From assembly GCA_024036415.1 (NCBI GenBank), contig JAMWET010001300.1, positions 587,501-651,500 on the forward strand: a stretch of DNA of 64,000 bases, in the 5' to 3' direction. The stretch is from Prochilodus magdalenae. Taxonomy: Eukaryota; Chordata; Actinopteri; Characiformes; Prochilodontidae. A program made the translations under genes and the position numbers. Below are positions 48,641 to 61,412 of this stretch, one piece after another. Under the pieces are notes generated by a model. It was not told the origin of the DNA. It saw nothing but the letters and a program-made list of their open reading frames with translations, and did not search any database. Every line of letters begins with the position of its first letter. The stretch's first letter is position 1.

Positions 48641-51244
48641 TGGTCGCACACACTTTTTTAGTCATTTCCTCTTGTTGGACCTGGTTTGGGAGGCAACTTT
48701 TAGGTCCTCTGCAATTTCTTTGGCTATCTGTGACTGAACTGGCAGGATGTGGCAAGCATTCACCTCATTCAGATGGCTGGCATGTTGTTTATTACATCAC
48801 ACATCACAAAACACAGGCTAATTGAGCACCACTGGAGCTGGATGTGTTTTGTCAGGGGAGGTCTTGTTATGTCATTTGTAAGGGATTTGACTAGCTGAGG
48901 ATAAAGTGTCCATGTAATTTCCCAATATTACGACAGATAGCCAGGATTGAAACATGAGAGGCTGGACATACACATCAATGTTACTCAACAGGCACAATAC
49001 TCAGTCACAATAATGGCATGGCCATGTCTATAAGCATGAAGTTTTATTAGGGGACCTGCCCAGATAAAACTATCTATAGCTAGAACTGAGTATGTAAGCA
49101 GTTTTGGTTAGATATCTTTGCAGATAATGTTTGTCCATTTTTGATGTTTGCAAAATTGAGACATATCAAGTCTTTCCTCTTTTTACGAAGAACATCTGAC
49201 TGACTCATCCCCCTGTTCCCATCCTGTGTATGATGTAATATGCAAATAGGCCGCTATGTGAATATGGGGAATAGTGGTGCTTGTGTGTTCGAGGGTCTTA
49301 GGATTTAATGTTGCAAGTAAGTGTACCACTAAAGAATGAGACATACTGTCTGGTAGACCTAAAATATCGAAATCTAGGTATTTATTTTAGCCATTATTGT
49401 AAATAAGCTGTCATAAAACCTTTAAGATAATAGTCATTTATGCTAGCACCCCTATTTTAATTACGAATGGTATGCTAGGGAAGCATAGCTGGTGCACATG
49501 TACATGTTTTGGCTGTTCTACACTAAACACAAAGATATGAAGCTTGTAAAAGTCTTTCCATCGTTTGTATTTGAAGCTAGTAACAGACATCCTATGGTTT
49601 ACCATGTGTATGTTGCAGTTTTAAAGTGAGTAAATGTCCCTGGTATAGAGTTGCCACTCTGTTCCATTCTTAAGACTAAAGTATATTTTTGCCTTTCACA
49701 ATGTCCACTGTGTCAGTCGAGGCGATCATAGATTCGTGCCATGTCTGTCAACACTACATGTTTGATGTTGGCCAATCATCATTCACGTCGTTGCATGAGT
49801 TTGTAGGTCTCCAGGGAGGTGGGTCAAGAAACAGTCAATCATGACTACAGAAGTGCTGTGTGTGATGCTAACGGTTTTGAATACTGAAAAAAAACAAAGA
49901 AAAAGACTTGAATGATTGTGGCTGCATTCCTGGGTGTTGCAAAGAGGACAGTATGGGTTGTCTGTCCTTCAAAGAGAACTGAAGGTAATTAATTCGTTAA
50001 CATGTTAGGAACAGTTTGAATTTAACAGAGCGGTTTAAAGTGTACTTGTAGTGATCAATAATATTACAGCGTCTGTGATCAGTGCGCAGCTGTTAGTGTT
50101 TTAACAGTGTGTTTGTTGTGCCTGATTTTTTGTTGTGGTACTGTTAAATTCTGAGCAGAATTTATTGTGATATATGGGGTGATATACAAAACAGCAACAT
50201 CCCTTTTTCTCTTAGCCATATTTACATACAGTGTGTGTGTGCAATATAGTACTTTATCCTCCTACAGGACAATGTTACAGAACATGTTGTAGGAGACTAG
50301 GCTAGACAAAGAAATACAATAGACTTTTTGTTGGGGTATTGTGGGGCATCCCAAATGCCACCTTCTGATGCTGTTCTTTAATTATGTCCTGTATTACGAC
50401 AAAGTCATGTCAAAATCATGCTGAACGTGTGTAATCTGACACCAGCATAAGACCTGACTGAAACCTGGGGCGACTACCATTCATGTTTACAGCCCCTGAT
50501 GTCTTCAAGATAACCTAGAGTGATATTTTTCTCATAACCTGGGTGATCAAACCTTGAAGGCTAATTCCACTATCACTAATCATACTGATATTTTTTTCGG
50601 TCATGCACGATATTCAGTTCAGCACCTGAAGTTCGAACCAATGCAAGAACTTGCTGTATCTACTTACAGACCATGTGGAAACAAGTAATGATTTTCCATT
50701 GGATACAGAGTGTGAATTAAGCAAATGAGGAAAAGAAAAATGAGGAGTACCTGTAGGGTTTATATACAACACGCGTGATAAAATAAAAATGAACACAAAA
50801 TGACATACATGCATATTTTAGTTCCCAGCAATCATTAGGCCATCTCCGAAGGCCTAGAAGGCCCTAAGGCAACTCCACTGATAATAACACCCCCCACAGG
50901 AACTCGTCATCTTTGGAAATTGGAGTCAATTAGAGGAAATTGAGCGAAACGTTCACATATTTTCTGACACCCTAATTAAGGCTTAAATATTATGTATCTA
51001 AAGGAGCTTAGGCATTCACCCCAGCATCATCACCATGGCCAAGGTGCACCATGTTTACAGACGCCGAACACTTAATAACTCTTTTGTTACATGCAGATTC
51101 ACAGCCTCACCCATTGCCCTCAGATCTAGGCCCTATGAGGCCTCAGATAATGTACTATTGTGCGAGTCGTGTATATGCAAGCCCCGAGAGTTGACTAAAA
51201 ACATGGGTGAATAAATAACCGGCAATTAAAAACGCCCAACGAGT
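48641..51244. other. Intergenic DNA, nothing recognised
   Basis: No gene or clear repeat. 50880-51230 is a cleaner unique stretch (for example AATTAGAGGAAATTGAGCG, CCTAATTAAGGC) that could include a conserved element. Confidence 0.45.
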
Positions 51245-51545
51245 CATTTAGTATGTAAATTGGTGCATAAGTAAGTGACCAGGAGCATAAGTGAATTAGA
51301 ATGGAAATAGATGAAGAGGTAAATGAATAAAAATGTTATGTAAGTGAGTTTGTATGTAAATGCATGCATAAGAGAGCGAAGGGAAAGTCAATAAATAGCT
51401 TAGTATGTAAATAAATGAACTGAGTGTAATGTTCGAGAGAGACAGAGAGAGAAAGAGTAAGGGAAAAAGCAGGACGAGTGAGTGAGTGAGTGAATGGACG
51501 AAGGAGTGTGTGATAAAGTGTTAAAAATAAATACACACACACAAA
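51245..51545. repeat. Degenerate simple-sequence region (AAGTGAATAAATG-like)
   Basis: Loosely repeated GTAAATGAATAAA / ATAAGTGA phrases, then GA-rich sequence, (GAGT)n at about 51475-51494 and a short CA run. This looks like decayed tetranucleotide repeat. Confidence 0.5.
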
Positions 51546-51829
51546 CAAACAGCAATGGCTCTTTGCTGCACTATGGAAGACAAATATTCTCATATTCTCA
51601 AGTGTTGCCAATATATTACAACATATTTTAAATCTGAGTAGGTGTATAGGCAATTTGTGTGCAGGAGGTTTACCTGGTTTATAGCCACACAAATAAACAC
51701 ATAAATGCCTAGCAGTCATTATTAATCAAAAGATTTCAAATGTGTTTCAGCTGCAGGCAAACTAGCAAGTCAGCCTGCAGTTGAGTTCTTCTTTTTCCTC
51801 CTGCTTTTTGAGCGTGTTCCCTCTCCCTG
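51546..51829. other. Short intergenic spacer
   Basis: Nothing recognised. Confidence 0.4.
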
Positions 51830-52130
51830 TGTCTGCTGCTCTGCGTCTGCGTATCTCTGCCTTACGTGGATCATCTTCCCTCATGTCCAGATGATGTGCC
51901 AATTACTCCCTAATTACATGCGTCAGCTGGATGAGAGGGGCCGACTGCGGCCTGATAAATCCTGTTTACCGCGCTGACAAGCCTCGCGGTGCTCGCAGCT
52001 AGCCTCCAGAGGCACTGATGGAGGGATGGACCTAGAGGTGGAGAAGAGGGAGGGATAGAAATGAGGGCAGTTAGAATTATAGCCCTCGGGGCGACGTGGG
52101 ATCAGAGTTGTGAGACGGGACTGGTTGGGA
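51830..52130. promoter_or_regulatory. Candidate conserved non-coding block
   Basis: Unique and GC-richer with CCAATTACTCCCTAATTACA (about 51898) and CTGACAAGCCTCGCGGTGCT (about 51974). No repeat, no domain-bearing frame. Suggested on texture only. Confidence 0.25.
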
Positions 52131-52436
52131 ATGTGTTTGGACGCAAACAACATCAGGTCCTAATTGTTTACTTACAGGCCAATATAGCCTGAATAAAGCT
52201 ACAACGTACGTCAGAGAAGTTCTGTTTGTTGCACATTCATGAAACACCTGAGCTAAGCGGTTAATGTCAGACAACCGCGATAAAAGGCCAGTACTATTCA
52301 AAACAAAGACTGTCAGAACAGAGCTGTGAACAAACTCTTGTCTTGGACAGGTCAAACGTGTGTGTTTGTGGTGGGCCATGGACCAAGGAGACAAAGCAGT
52401 ATGCAAATGAAGATGCTATGTGGGTTTCAAGGAGCA
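52131..52436. other. Short intergenic spacer
   Basis: Short frames on both strands, nothing recognised. Confidence 0.4.
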
Positions 52437-53003
52437 GTTTGTAAAATGACACAACCTGTTAAATTCACATCGCCAGAACATGTCACTCCTCCTTCTTCAA
52501 CTGTTACCACATGCTGCAAGCAGCACCATCAGACTTTATTCCTTTACTCACCAAGAGGGCCTATAGCAGTGGAAGCCACATCAATGATAACTCCTGTTTT
52601 ACATCACTTCTTTTGTTTGCTGCTGAACGTGGTTTCTTGCTGAGAGTGGGCCACTGTGGTTTTTATAATGGCTGACATTGACTACTCATGCTTAAATGAC
52701 CTAACTGGGAGTAGAACTTCAACATGATTGACAAGAGGTTGGAAAACCCCTCCTGGGCAGCAGCTCTACTTATTTATCCTCTTAACGTTGCACTGATTTA
52801 TTTTGATGCTACACTGACTTACTATCATCCCTTCAGGTACAAAGTGATGTTGCAAGACAGGTTGGGCTAAGTCTAGCTGATTAGCATGCTGACTTCGTAG
52901 ATATCTCTGCAACACAATACATAGACGTCTTTGACATTCCATCAAAACTGTTGTTTCTCCCATCAGGTGACAATTTTATTGATTTTTGGAATGTTTTAAA
53001 CTA
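52437..53003. repeat. Interspersed repeat family B, copy 2
   Basis: Aligns in order with 17145-17510 (GTTTGTAAAATGACACAACC, TAGCATGCTGACTTCGTAGA, TTTTTGGAATGTTTTAA) but has extra sequence in the middle. No terminal repeats or coding capacity seen. Confidence 0.45.
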
Positions 53004-53065
53004 TATATATACTGTTATATATATATATATACAACATAACATATATATATATATATATATATACT
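53004..53065. repeat. (AT)n microsatellite, interrupted
   Basis: Two AT runs separated by ACAACATAAC, with TACTGTTA repeated at both ends of the tract. Confidence 0.9.
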
Positions 53066-54744
53066 GTTAAAATGTTAGCATAATATTATCTACATGTTTT
53101 GCTACTAAATTTTTTAAAGAATTCTCTCATTAGCCAAAGAGATACATGGGTTGCACTCTTCCAAAGGTACCAAAAATTGGTTCTTTGAATGATGCCATAG
53201 AAGAACCACATTGGATGCCTACAAAGCATTTCAAAAGATATGTGTCTAAAGAAGCATTTTTAATAAATAAGGCGTGTGACTGGGAAGAACAGTTTTTCAA
53301 GAATAACCTTCAAATTGGAATCAAATCTTTATATTATCCAAGGGTTCACTACACCTTGAAAACCTTCTTCACACTTACATATCTCACTACTGTGGAGATA
53401 ACCAAAGTAGCTCTTCTATGCTATTAGTCATAGAAGCCTTTGTGGCACCTTGTAATAGTGCAGGGAAACTTGCAGGCTGAATCAAATGACTTTGGGTAAC
53501 CCTGCCATAGTGGGACCTCTTTTAATTCCCCAAAGAATCTTTCAATGGATGGTTTTCCACTAAACCTACTTGTTACTAAGATGCACGTGTTTACATAACC
53601 AGGTTTAAAGACCCTCCACATAATGCTAATGTTCTATCTTAATTGAATTAGAAGTGTACGCCCAAGCCAGAAACCTTCTAGGAACTTCTCAGTGCAGCAT
53701 GGCCCAGTAGTAACGAACTAACCACAGAGTTCCAGCCCCTGCTGATATGAGAATGAGGTGCTCACTGCATTGATTATTTTTAGTGCGGGGGAAAAGAGGG
53801 TTTGCTGTACCTTCTCAGAAGTAACTTTTAAGGTCATGAACTCTATTCCTTTGAAAGTTCTTTCGAAAAGCAGGCACCCCTTTTCCTTCAGTATTACCAT
53901 GCATTGAGGGCTTTCCCTCCACTCCACTAGCTTTAACTGCTAGCATCTTAGAACCATCCAACCATCTTTACCTTAATTATGCCAGTGTTGTTGTGCTGAC
54001 ACTTTGCTGCATGGGTAACTGTGAAGACAGCTAGGCCTCTGCACTTCACTGTACAGAGTATAAATGAAAAGAGACATCAACTATAAACTTAATGAGTCAG
54101 GACTTTAGGAAGTAGCCCGAGAAATATTCATTAGCATCATGGGAACCGCTTTGAAGATTTAAGATAAGCTGAGAATGCCGCACAAACCACAGTGAATTGA
54201 TGATTCCTGTGGTCAGTGGCGCTAGAAAACAGGCAAAGAACATGAAGGAACCACAACTGGGATGCATATGCATCCAGCTTCCTCCGAGAGGTTCGATTTT
54301 TTTTCCTCTCATATGCGCTCGGCAGCTGGAAAGTGTGTGGTTAATTCTAACTGAATCAGATTTGCAATTATTCATGAAATTTTCTCACAGAAGAATAATT
54401 CATACAAATAAGTGTGAAAGATGCTGCACGGCTGTTTGCGTGCATTGCAGTATTCACTTTAGTCTTAGTCAGTGCTTTGCTTATAGCATGTAGCGGGGGG
54501 AGGGAGTGGATGTTACTGTAAATGAATACATAGCACAGTCAGTGATGGGTAAGATGCACCTCATGAGCAGGAAATGCTGTAAACGGAGAAATGCTGGGCC
54601 TGCAGCACACACATCTTTAGGTCTGTGGATTGATAGTAGGCTTGGGTGACGGTGGCCTTTGCGTGTAGAGAGAGGTGGGACATCTGCCTTGTTCTCCAGT
54701 TATCCCTTATTTTGTCTCCATGGCAAATTCATACACTTCTCCTG
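53066..54744. other. Intergenic DNA with a possible short interspersed repeat
   Basis: 53150-53420 contains GGTACCAAAAATTGGTTCTT and GAAGAACCACATTGG phrases similar to the 'aaagaacc' repeats of ostariophysan fish. The 93-codon frame there is not recognised. The rest shows nothing. Confidence 0.4.
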
Positions 54745-55413
54745 TTGTTTACATTGAGACGTGTGTTTATCATGCTCTTATCAACCGTCTCTATCTCTGT
54801 CTCTGGGAACTACTCCATCTCTGATTTCACTGCTCACTCTTTCTCTCTATTTCTGCTTTCACTTTTCCACACTTTTTCACTTTACTTTCCCTCTGTTTTT
54901 CTTTCTCCTCTTTTTTGGCTCGATCTCCTTCTCAGCAGCTCCAGTGCCTCTCTATTATCTCTCTGCATAGTTATTCTTTCTTCATTATCTGATTTCCTTC
55001 TCTTTGTTCATTTATTTTATCTCTCTCCATTCTCCCTTATTTCTCCACCTTTTTCTTTCTGTCTGTCTTACTCTTTCCCTCTCTCTATACTCCCTCTCTC
55101 TCCTCCTTCTTTTACTATCTTACTATATTCCTTACTCTTTGTCTCTTTTTCTCTTTATCCACTGTCTACTGTCTTTCTTTATCTTTCTTTACATATTCTC
55201 TTGTCTTTCTTTCTGTCCTTCTTACTCTCTACCTCACTCTCTCTTTTTGCTCTGCATTGTGTCTGTTCTTTCTCTCTCTTCTGTACTGGCCCTTTCACTC
55301 TTTATCTCTCTTTCTCTCTATTATCTCTCATTCGTTCTGTCTGTCTCTCTCTCTCTTTCCCAGTGTGTCTCTCCGATTTCTCACTTCTTTTTTTCTGGCC
55401 CTCTGACTCTTCA

Positions 55414-55470
<57 letters not shown>

Positions 55471-55490
55471 CTCTGTGTGTCTCTGTCTGT
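54745..55490. repeat. ~740-bp polypyrimidine tract ending in (CT)n
   Basis: The + strand is almost all C and T for roughly 740 bases, with only scattered purines, ending in a pure (CT)n at about 55418-55466 and a short TG/CT tail. Frames of 282 and 174 codons through it are serine/leucine/phenylalanine-only and reflect the absence of purines, not coding. Such tracts can form triplex (H-) DNA. Confidence 0.9.
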
Positions 55491-57599
55491 GTGACTGTAA
55501 GGAGAAGCCTCAGTGGAGATGGAAATGAACTGTTTTGTCTCTTCCCCAGTTGCCCCTTCCCTGCTTCACGGCACAGCCCAACAGAGCTCGGGTAGGGTGG
55601 GGGGAGAAAGTCCCTCTGTAAGGGGAAAAAAAAGATGATGATCCACTGGTTTTTATGATGCCGTAAGGATTTTCAGCCTCACCGTTCCACCCCTGTATGC
55701 AGGCCAGCCACAGAAATGCATCTCACATGTAATTTTTTTTTCCTCCAGCCCCTCGCATTTTTCTCAAAAATAATTAGGCTGGTCATGGGCAGTGCACAGC
55801 TTTTTGATAACGCTTCCTGAATGTTTCACCTTATACCCCCCGCACCCCCACCCCTTTTCAGCACCACCAGCTCATGATATGATTTTAACATAGAATTGCA
55901 GCTAGCACACCACTCAAATAGTGACCTAATTCTTCACTGGCATGAACACGCTGCTGAGGGAGCAAGAGAGGCAAACTCATCTTCGCACACAAAGGGAGTT
56001 CTAGTTCTAATCATACCAGTGCCTCATAAAAGCAGCTGCTAATGCGCTTTCCACGTCCCTCAGTTCAACATAGCTAACGCGCTTGGATGTTTTGGACTTG
56101 TTTTCAAATCCAGAACGACTGAGGAGCATTCTCTACACTCTAAAAATACAGGCTCCTCTCCTAACTGGTAAGGAAACAGTCACATGTCAATAAACAGCAG
56201 CTGGCAAACAAAGTTTCCAAAATTCTCCAAATGAATTCTACTACTGTTGCAGGTGACCATTTCCAGAATGTAGATTGTCATCTCTCAGCCAGTCACAACT
56301 GGATTAAAATGAAAGTCAGAACAAATTTACAGTGAGCACGGTGCTGGCTGTAAACTAGTCAGAATTATAAGGCTGTAAAAGAGATGTAAAAAAGTGTTAC
56401 TGTGGAAAATCTACTTGAAACACACGCTATCCTGATCATCTCAGGGTATTCCCATTTTAGTTTTGGATTTACTTTTATCCAATGCACGCTTATTTGTGAT
56501 TACTGTATCTGCTAATCCACCTTTCGATGCGACGTCTAACAACAAATAACGTTGCGAAGTGTTAAATTTAACAACTGTAACTTTTCTTAGACTAGTTGCT
56601 GATAGATAGCTTGATAAACAGGTCTGTGCTTGTATATACAATTAAATAATCATTGTGTGTAAAGATAAAAATAACACATTTCATTACATCTGCTAAAAGA
56701 TTGTGTATAAGATGAAGTGTAACTGTTTATCTGGCTCCTTTAAGTATAGCTCACCTAAAGGGGTGGCATTTTGAGCTCTCTGGTTTGAGCCAGAGTCTGA
56801 TCCTGAAAGTCAGGTACCGTCGGAGCCACCTTGGCAAGCTAGACCACAGTAGGATATTTCAGAGTGGTACGTTTTTACAGTTTTAGCTCTCCTGTGTCGT
56901 GTGAGTTGTCCTTGTGGTTGCCGTTAGGTGGGCACTAAGGATTGTGTTATGAGATGTGTCATCTTAACAGAGGAAAGGGCTGGAATTCCAATGAGTTATT
57001 TCAGGCAACTGAGTAAAGTGGTTTCTGTGGGAGAGAGTTTCTCCCTCTGGCATGTACTTCATAGCTTTATAACTTTGCAGACCGTTTATATGCATAAAAA
57101 GCTCCATAGGCACTAAGGGAAAGAGAAAAACCCAAAAAGCAGAATGGGTCCCCATTAACTACTGAACCTTACAGTCTGTTAGCACAAGTGCTACAAATGC
57201 TACCTGGGGGCCTTGAGCTGAAAGTTTAAGACATATGGCAACAGTAAATCAGGTCGTGTGACTTTTGACTTTGGCTTCATCTGATGGTTCTTAGCTTAGA
57301 GCTGAGGCTGCATATCCTTTAACTGGCATAGAATCTCTAACATTGCAGCCATCAAGTCCTTAGATGGGATGTATAGAGGCAGGGATGGTTAAAACAGGGC
57401 ATGACAGTTGGTCCTCAGGACTGGAGCTGAAAACCTGTGCTTTAAGGAGCCATCAATCGAAAGGTTATCTGGTGGCATCGCTCCAGAGATACGGTCCTGG
57501 CACCTGTCTTTTTAAAGCCATAGTTTCCCATGTTTGTTCACAAGTCATGGACTAGCATCCAAATCTCCCCCAGCTTTCATGCGCATATGTCGTTTCAAA
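55491..57599. other. Intergenic DNA, nothing recognised
   Basis: 55510-55860 is unique and GC-richer. The rest is ordinary AT-rich DNA. No gene. Confidence 0.45.
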
Positions 57600-58130
57600 A
57601 CGCTGCCCTGCCAGTGCTTGTTTTCCTGCCAGATTTGTGTTGTTCTCCATGCATCTTTCATGACTGCATGGTGATTCTAACTCACCTTAATAACAGGCGC
57701 AGATGGGGAGGCTTTTTTTCACACGTCGCTGCAACAAGAATCTATGCATCTGGGCCTTGTTTCTCTTACATGACCATGATATTATCACCCGGGGTGGGAG
57801 CGAGGCTTTAGCGTCGTAAAGCCTCTCTACAAAATAACATGGGGCTTCCCCACCAAGTCCTTACTTCTCTCTGGAGTTGTCTGCCGTTGTTGACACGCTG
57901 CTGTTTCGCACCATTGTTATTTCCAATTTCATAGTTGAGCCCTGGCTAGCGTGCCCCAGCCCAGCTACGGCATTCACCGCAGTAATACACGCTGGACTCT
58001 CCAAGGTGGCAATCAGCCACACTCCAAACCCTCTGTGAAATGGCTGACTTTCGTCAATAGAAAGGCTATTGTTCTGCTAGAGTGGGGCTGAATGGCTTTC
58101 TTTCATTCTTCTCTGGAGATGACTTCCTTT
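57600..58130. promoter_or_regulatory. Candidate conserved non-coding block
   Basis: Unique, balanced sequence without repeats (for example CCCTGGCTAGCGTGCCCCAG near 57941, TTCACCGCAGTAATACACGC near 57974). No frame with a domain. About 4 kb upstream of exon 1 of ppargc1a. Suggestion from texture only. Confidence 0.25.
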
Positions 58131-59542
58131 CAGAAGTGTGGGGCTTTCATTTGCTGTAATTATCCTTAGCTTTATTTGTAGACTTAAGATGGTATCCTGT
58201 GTGCTGAGGTGGAAATGCATTTCATGTGAGTCCCTCTCATTACTTTCTATAAAGTAGCTTTCATCTATTTTTCCTTTTGTTTTTATGTTTTTTATGTTTT
58301 GCAGTGGATGGATGTCTAATGATAAGATGTGTTCGCTTCTCAGACGGTAAAGCTTCAGAGATGCTGCATACTGTTAGATGCAGCACTGCATGCTGGGTCA
58401 CTATTCCCGGAGATATTAATTGGGCAGTTCATCATATGGATAAAGACATGACTTCATTCCTTCGTCTCGAATTTGATGCACGTATATCGTTTTTCCATTT
58501 CTGATATCCGCCTGTGTTGGATTTCATAGGAAGCACGCTGTGGCAGCAGACCCATCCTGAAGGACATGCAATATGTTAGCTATAGAATTTACTCGGATTG
58601 GCCTGCTGCAGTTCCAGCATGATCCTTGCATGCTGCCAGCAGTAACATGCACCATGATAGAATGCCAAAGAATAACAACATGGATCCCAGGCTGTTTATT
58701 AAAGCTTTGCTTCAATGCATGGGTCACTATTTACTCACTCATCTTGTTTACGTTGCTATCTAGGAAAATGCATCAATTTTACTTCAGTACGTTTCAGGAG
58801 AACCTACAATGAAAGAATCAGAGACATAGTCTTTCCTGGTTTCTGAGAGACATGGTGTCCCCCCGCCACAAAAAAATGGTGGAATACAGCCCACAAAAGA
58901 AAAAAAGTCAGCTTAGCAAACATGAGCACAGATGCCTTCAAACTGCAAGGTAAGCTCCCCGGGCTTTGCCCCAAATCTGCCTCCAAGCCCACGTTAATAA
59001 ATGTTTTACTGGGCTGGTGTCTCCAAGCTTTCAGTAGGCACGGCTTATCAGTGCATTTCTATGGGCAAGTAACCTTATCTGCAAAGAATTATACATACAC
59101 TATCTTTACTGGGCAGTGAAACGCATGGGGCGCTTCTAGCATGCAAATGTATATGGTCATATCTGAATTAAAGCCTGCCTCCAATTGAGATCTTATCCTA
59201 GTTTTGCTCTTAATTCGCCATATTTCAGGATTACTGTGCTTCGCTGAGCTTTATGGTGCCATGATTTATTAGGTCCTGAAATTCCGCCTGAATTGTGCAT
59301 CTTGTGATGGTGCTGAGTTGATTTTTTGAGGTCCTTATTGACACCTACATCAAGAGTCCATTGTGAAATGAATGCACAGTCGTTTATACAGGGAATCACC
59401 ATATGCTTCCACGATGAATTGCCTGTAGACTAACTCTGTCAAGAACAGACTATCTAGCTGTCTTGGAGACTTCATCAGCCGGCAGGAAAAAAAGCAAACC
59501 TAATCAAAAGCCATTTGAAAGAAAATCACAACAGAGACAAGC
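58131..59542. other. Upstream flank of ppargc1a, nothing definite
   Basis: Short frames on both strands (60-79 codons) and no recognised domain. Mostly unique DNA that may contain promoter-proximal regulatory sequence. Confidence 0.4.
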
Positions 59543-59552
59543 CTATTTTTAG
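59543..59552 (+). promoter_or_regulatory. MEF2-type site CTATTTTTAG
   Basis: A perfect YTAWWWWTAR match about 2.2 kb upstream of the ppargc1a start codon. Mammalian PPARGC1A is activated by MEF2 through upstream sites, so the position is plausible, but about four such matches are expected by chance in 64 kb. Confidence 0.35.
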
Positions 59553-59599
59553 CCTGAGTTTTCTTAATTGGCATGACGAGTACAATCAGATAAGGTTCG

Positions 59600-59603
<4 letters not shown>

Positions 59604-59638
<35 letters not shown>
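59604..59638. repeat. (TG)n microsatellite
   Basis: About 17 uninterrupted TG units. Confidence 0.95.
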
Positions 59639-59639
<1 letters not shown>

Positions 59640-60749
59640 TCACATGCCTCTACCGTGCAATATGCAGCCATCCACTTCCATCCCTTCTGCTCCAGCCTGC
59701 ACCATTGGTGAAGATGCAGACTCATTTATCTGACGGCGATATTGTATCTACTCAATCATGCAAGAGATAGGAACGGTTGTGTCTGCTATTTGTCCATATA
59801 GAGCACGTCGGAGCACATGTGTTTGCCAACATGGCTTCAACTGATTCCACATAGTATGAAAAATCCATCCTGCTTGTAGTTTTGTGTATGCGTTTAGCTC
59901 AGCACCGGAGCATTAGATATACAGAGCTGAAGCCTTGAGGCGTTGTATATATCTCCCCAAATATATTATATTCTTCTAGAGTGTCATGAAATGCAATATT
60001 ACACTGCAGCCTACAGCCAGCACGCCATGGATATAATTGTGTGAATCGTAGCACGTCATGCAAAGGCGTGTTTGGTTTGGCTGGACATCCAGAGCTATCC
60101 AGAATCCATTCTCATGGATGACTCTACTCCTGTTTGGAAAGGAGATGAGTTTACTTCCTCCTCTGAAACCAGGAAAGAAAAAAAAAAAGAAAGAAACGGA
60201 TCTCAGACGGCATTAACTGCTCAGCTAGTGGGCTGCCCTTAGCCTCCAACTCTGGCTCTATGCTTTGTTTTGACTGTCTACAGAGCTGCTGTTGTTGTTG
60301 CTCTCTGAGGCACTGTTTCGTACACATGAAATGTTGACACTGTACACCTTGTCACCTGCTGCTTCTTGAAAAAAAAAGAAGAAGCCGTGGCCACGGCGAA
60401 CGGATACAACTAATCTGGCAGTTGAAATGATTTTCCATTCCAGCCCAGTCTTTTTTTGTGTGCTGGTTGAGGCCAGACTGCTCCAGGAGAGCAGCGTGCG
60501 CTTCACATGGAGAAACACATGGAGGGCTGAATTGAGAAGAGCCTGTGCTCTGGCATGGACACTCTGTAGGCTACATAAGGAACAAACGGGCTGCCGCTCC
60601 TTGTACAGCTGTCGAGGTGGGCGCATTAAGAGACCACTCGATCATACAAAATGAAAAAAAAAAGTGTTAAATAACTTTTTTAAAGGACACAGAAATGACA
60701 CGAAAATCAGGAAAGAAAACCCATCTTTTTTCGGCTGCGTGTGTTTTGG
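59639..60749. other. Upstream flank of ppargc1a
   Basis: Unique DNA with an A-run at about 60179-60188, a short (TTG)n at 60289-60300 and an A-run at 60653-60662. No exon identified. Confidence 0.4.
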
Positions 60750-61218
60750 AGATCAGCGATAACGATTTTGAGATTTGACTAATAACGCGGCCCCTTCGGC
60801 AACTGTTTACTCCGCCGAGCGAAAGTAATTAAGGATTAAAAGCTTTTCTTAAGCAGCACCAATGCAGCAATTACACTGAGAGAGAAAGCAGCTCGCTGGA
60901 AACACAAGAGTCGCTGCTACGCCGCTAATACATGTAGCCGCCCGGCACTACACAGTCAACAGTCTAGCGGCGCATAGGTACAGATCCGTCCGTGTGTTTT
61001 CACTAGCGAGCAGGAACACGGCTTTCGCTGAAGCCGGTAACGAGCCTCCCTTTGAACCTGGTTTGCTTTAAACGACTCCACTGACGACTGACGAGAGTCT
61101 GAAAACATAGTGTATGGCCATTTTCCCTCACTTCCCTTCCAGTTCCACTCGATAATCTAAGAGGAAAGCAGCCGCGCTGGAGTCTCTTAGCATAAACCTG
61201 TCGTTAAGGGTAGCCGGT

Positions 61219-61243
61219 GGGGGAGGGAGGGAAGGAGGGAGGG
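61219..61243 (+). promoter_or_regulatory. G-quadruplex-forming purine tract
   Basis: Five runs of three or more G separated by short A-rich loops (GGGGGAGGGAGGG, then GGAGGGAGGG) within a longer pure purine stretch. It meets the usual G3 loop rule for a quadruplex, about 550 bases upstream of the start codon. Confidence 0.7.
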
Positions 61244-61307
61244 AGAGGAGGTAACGTTTCTTTTTCTCCCGCCCGCTTTCCGGCTAGCCACGCCCATCCG
61301 GCCTAGG

Positions 61308-61312
61308 ATTGG
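61308..61312 (-). promoter_or_regulatory. CCAAT box (reverse)
   Basis: ATTGG in context AGGATTGGCTT, a good NF-Y-type site. Confidence 0.5.
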
Positions 61313-61400
61313 CTTATCACTCACCGTGTGCGCGAACAGCGGTCTACTTGGGAGTATGAGCGTCTAGCCAACAGAAGGACAGGAGGCCGACTCCTCTCAG

Positions 61401-61405
61401 CCAAT
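61401..61405 (+). promoter_or_regulatory. CCAAT box (forward)
   Basis: CCAAT in context TCAGCCAATCCGC, a good NF-Y-type site, 93 bases from the reversed copy. Confidence 0.55.
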
Positions 61406-61412
61406 CCGCGCA

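Noticed and set aside
54646..55494. A 282-codon open frame on the + strand (and a 174-codon one in another frame)
   Set aside because: It lies in a polypyrimidine tract, where stop codons cannot occur because they need purines. The product is only S, L, F and similar residues, with a second open frame in another phase.
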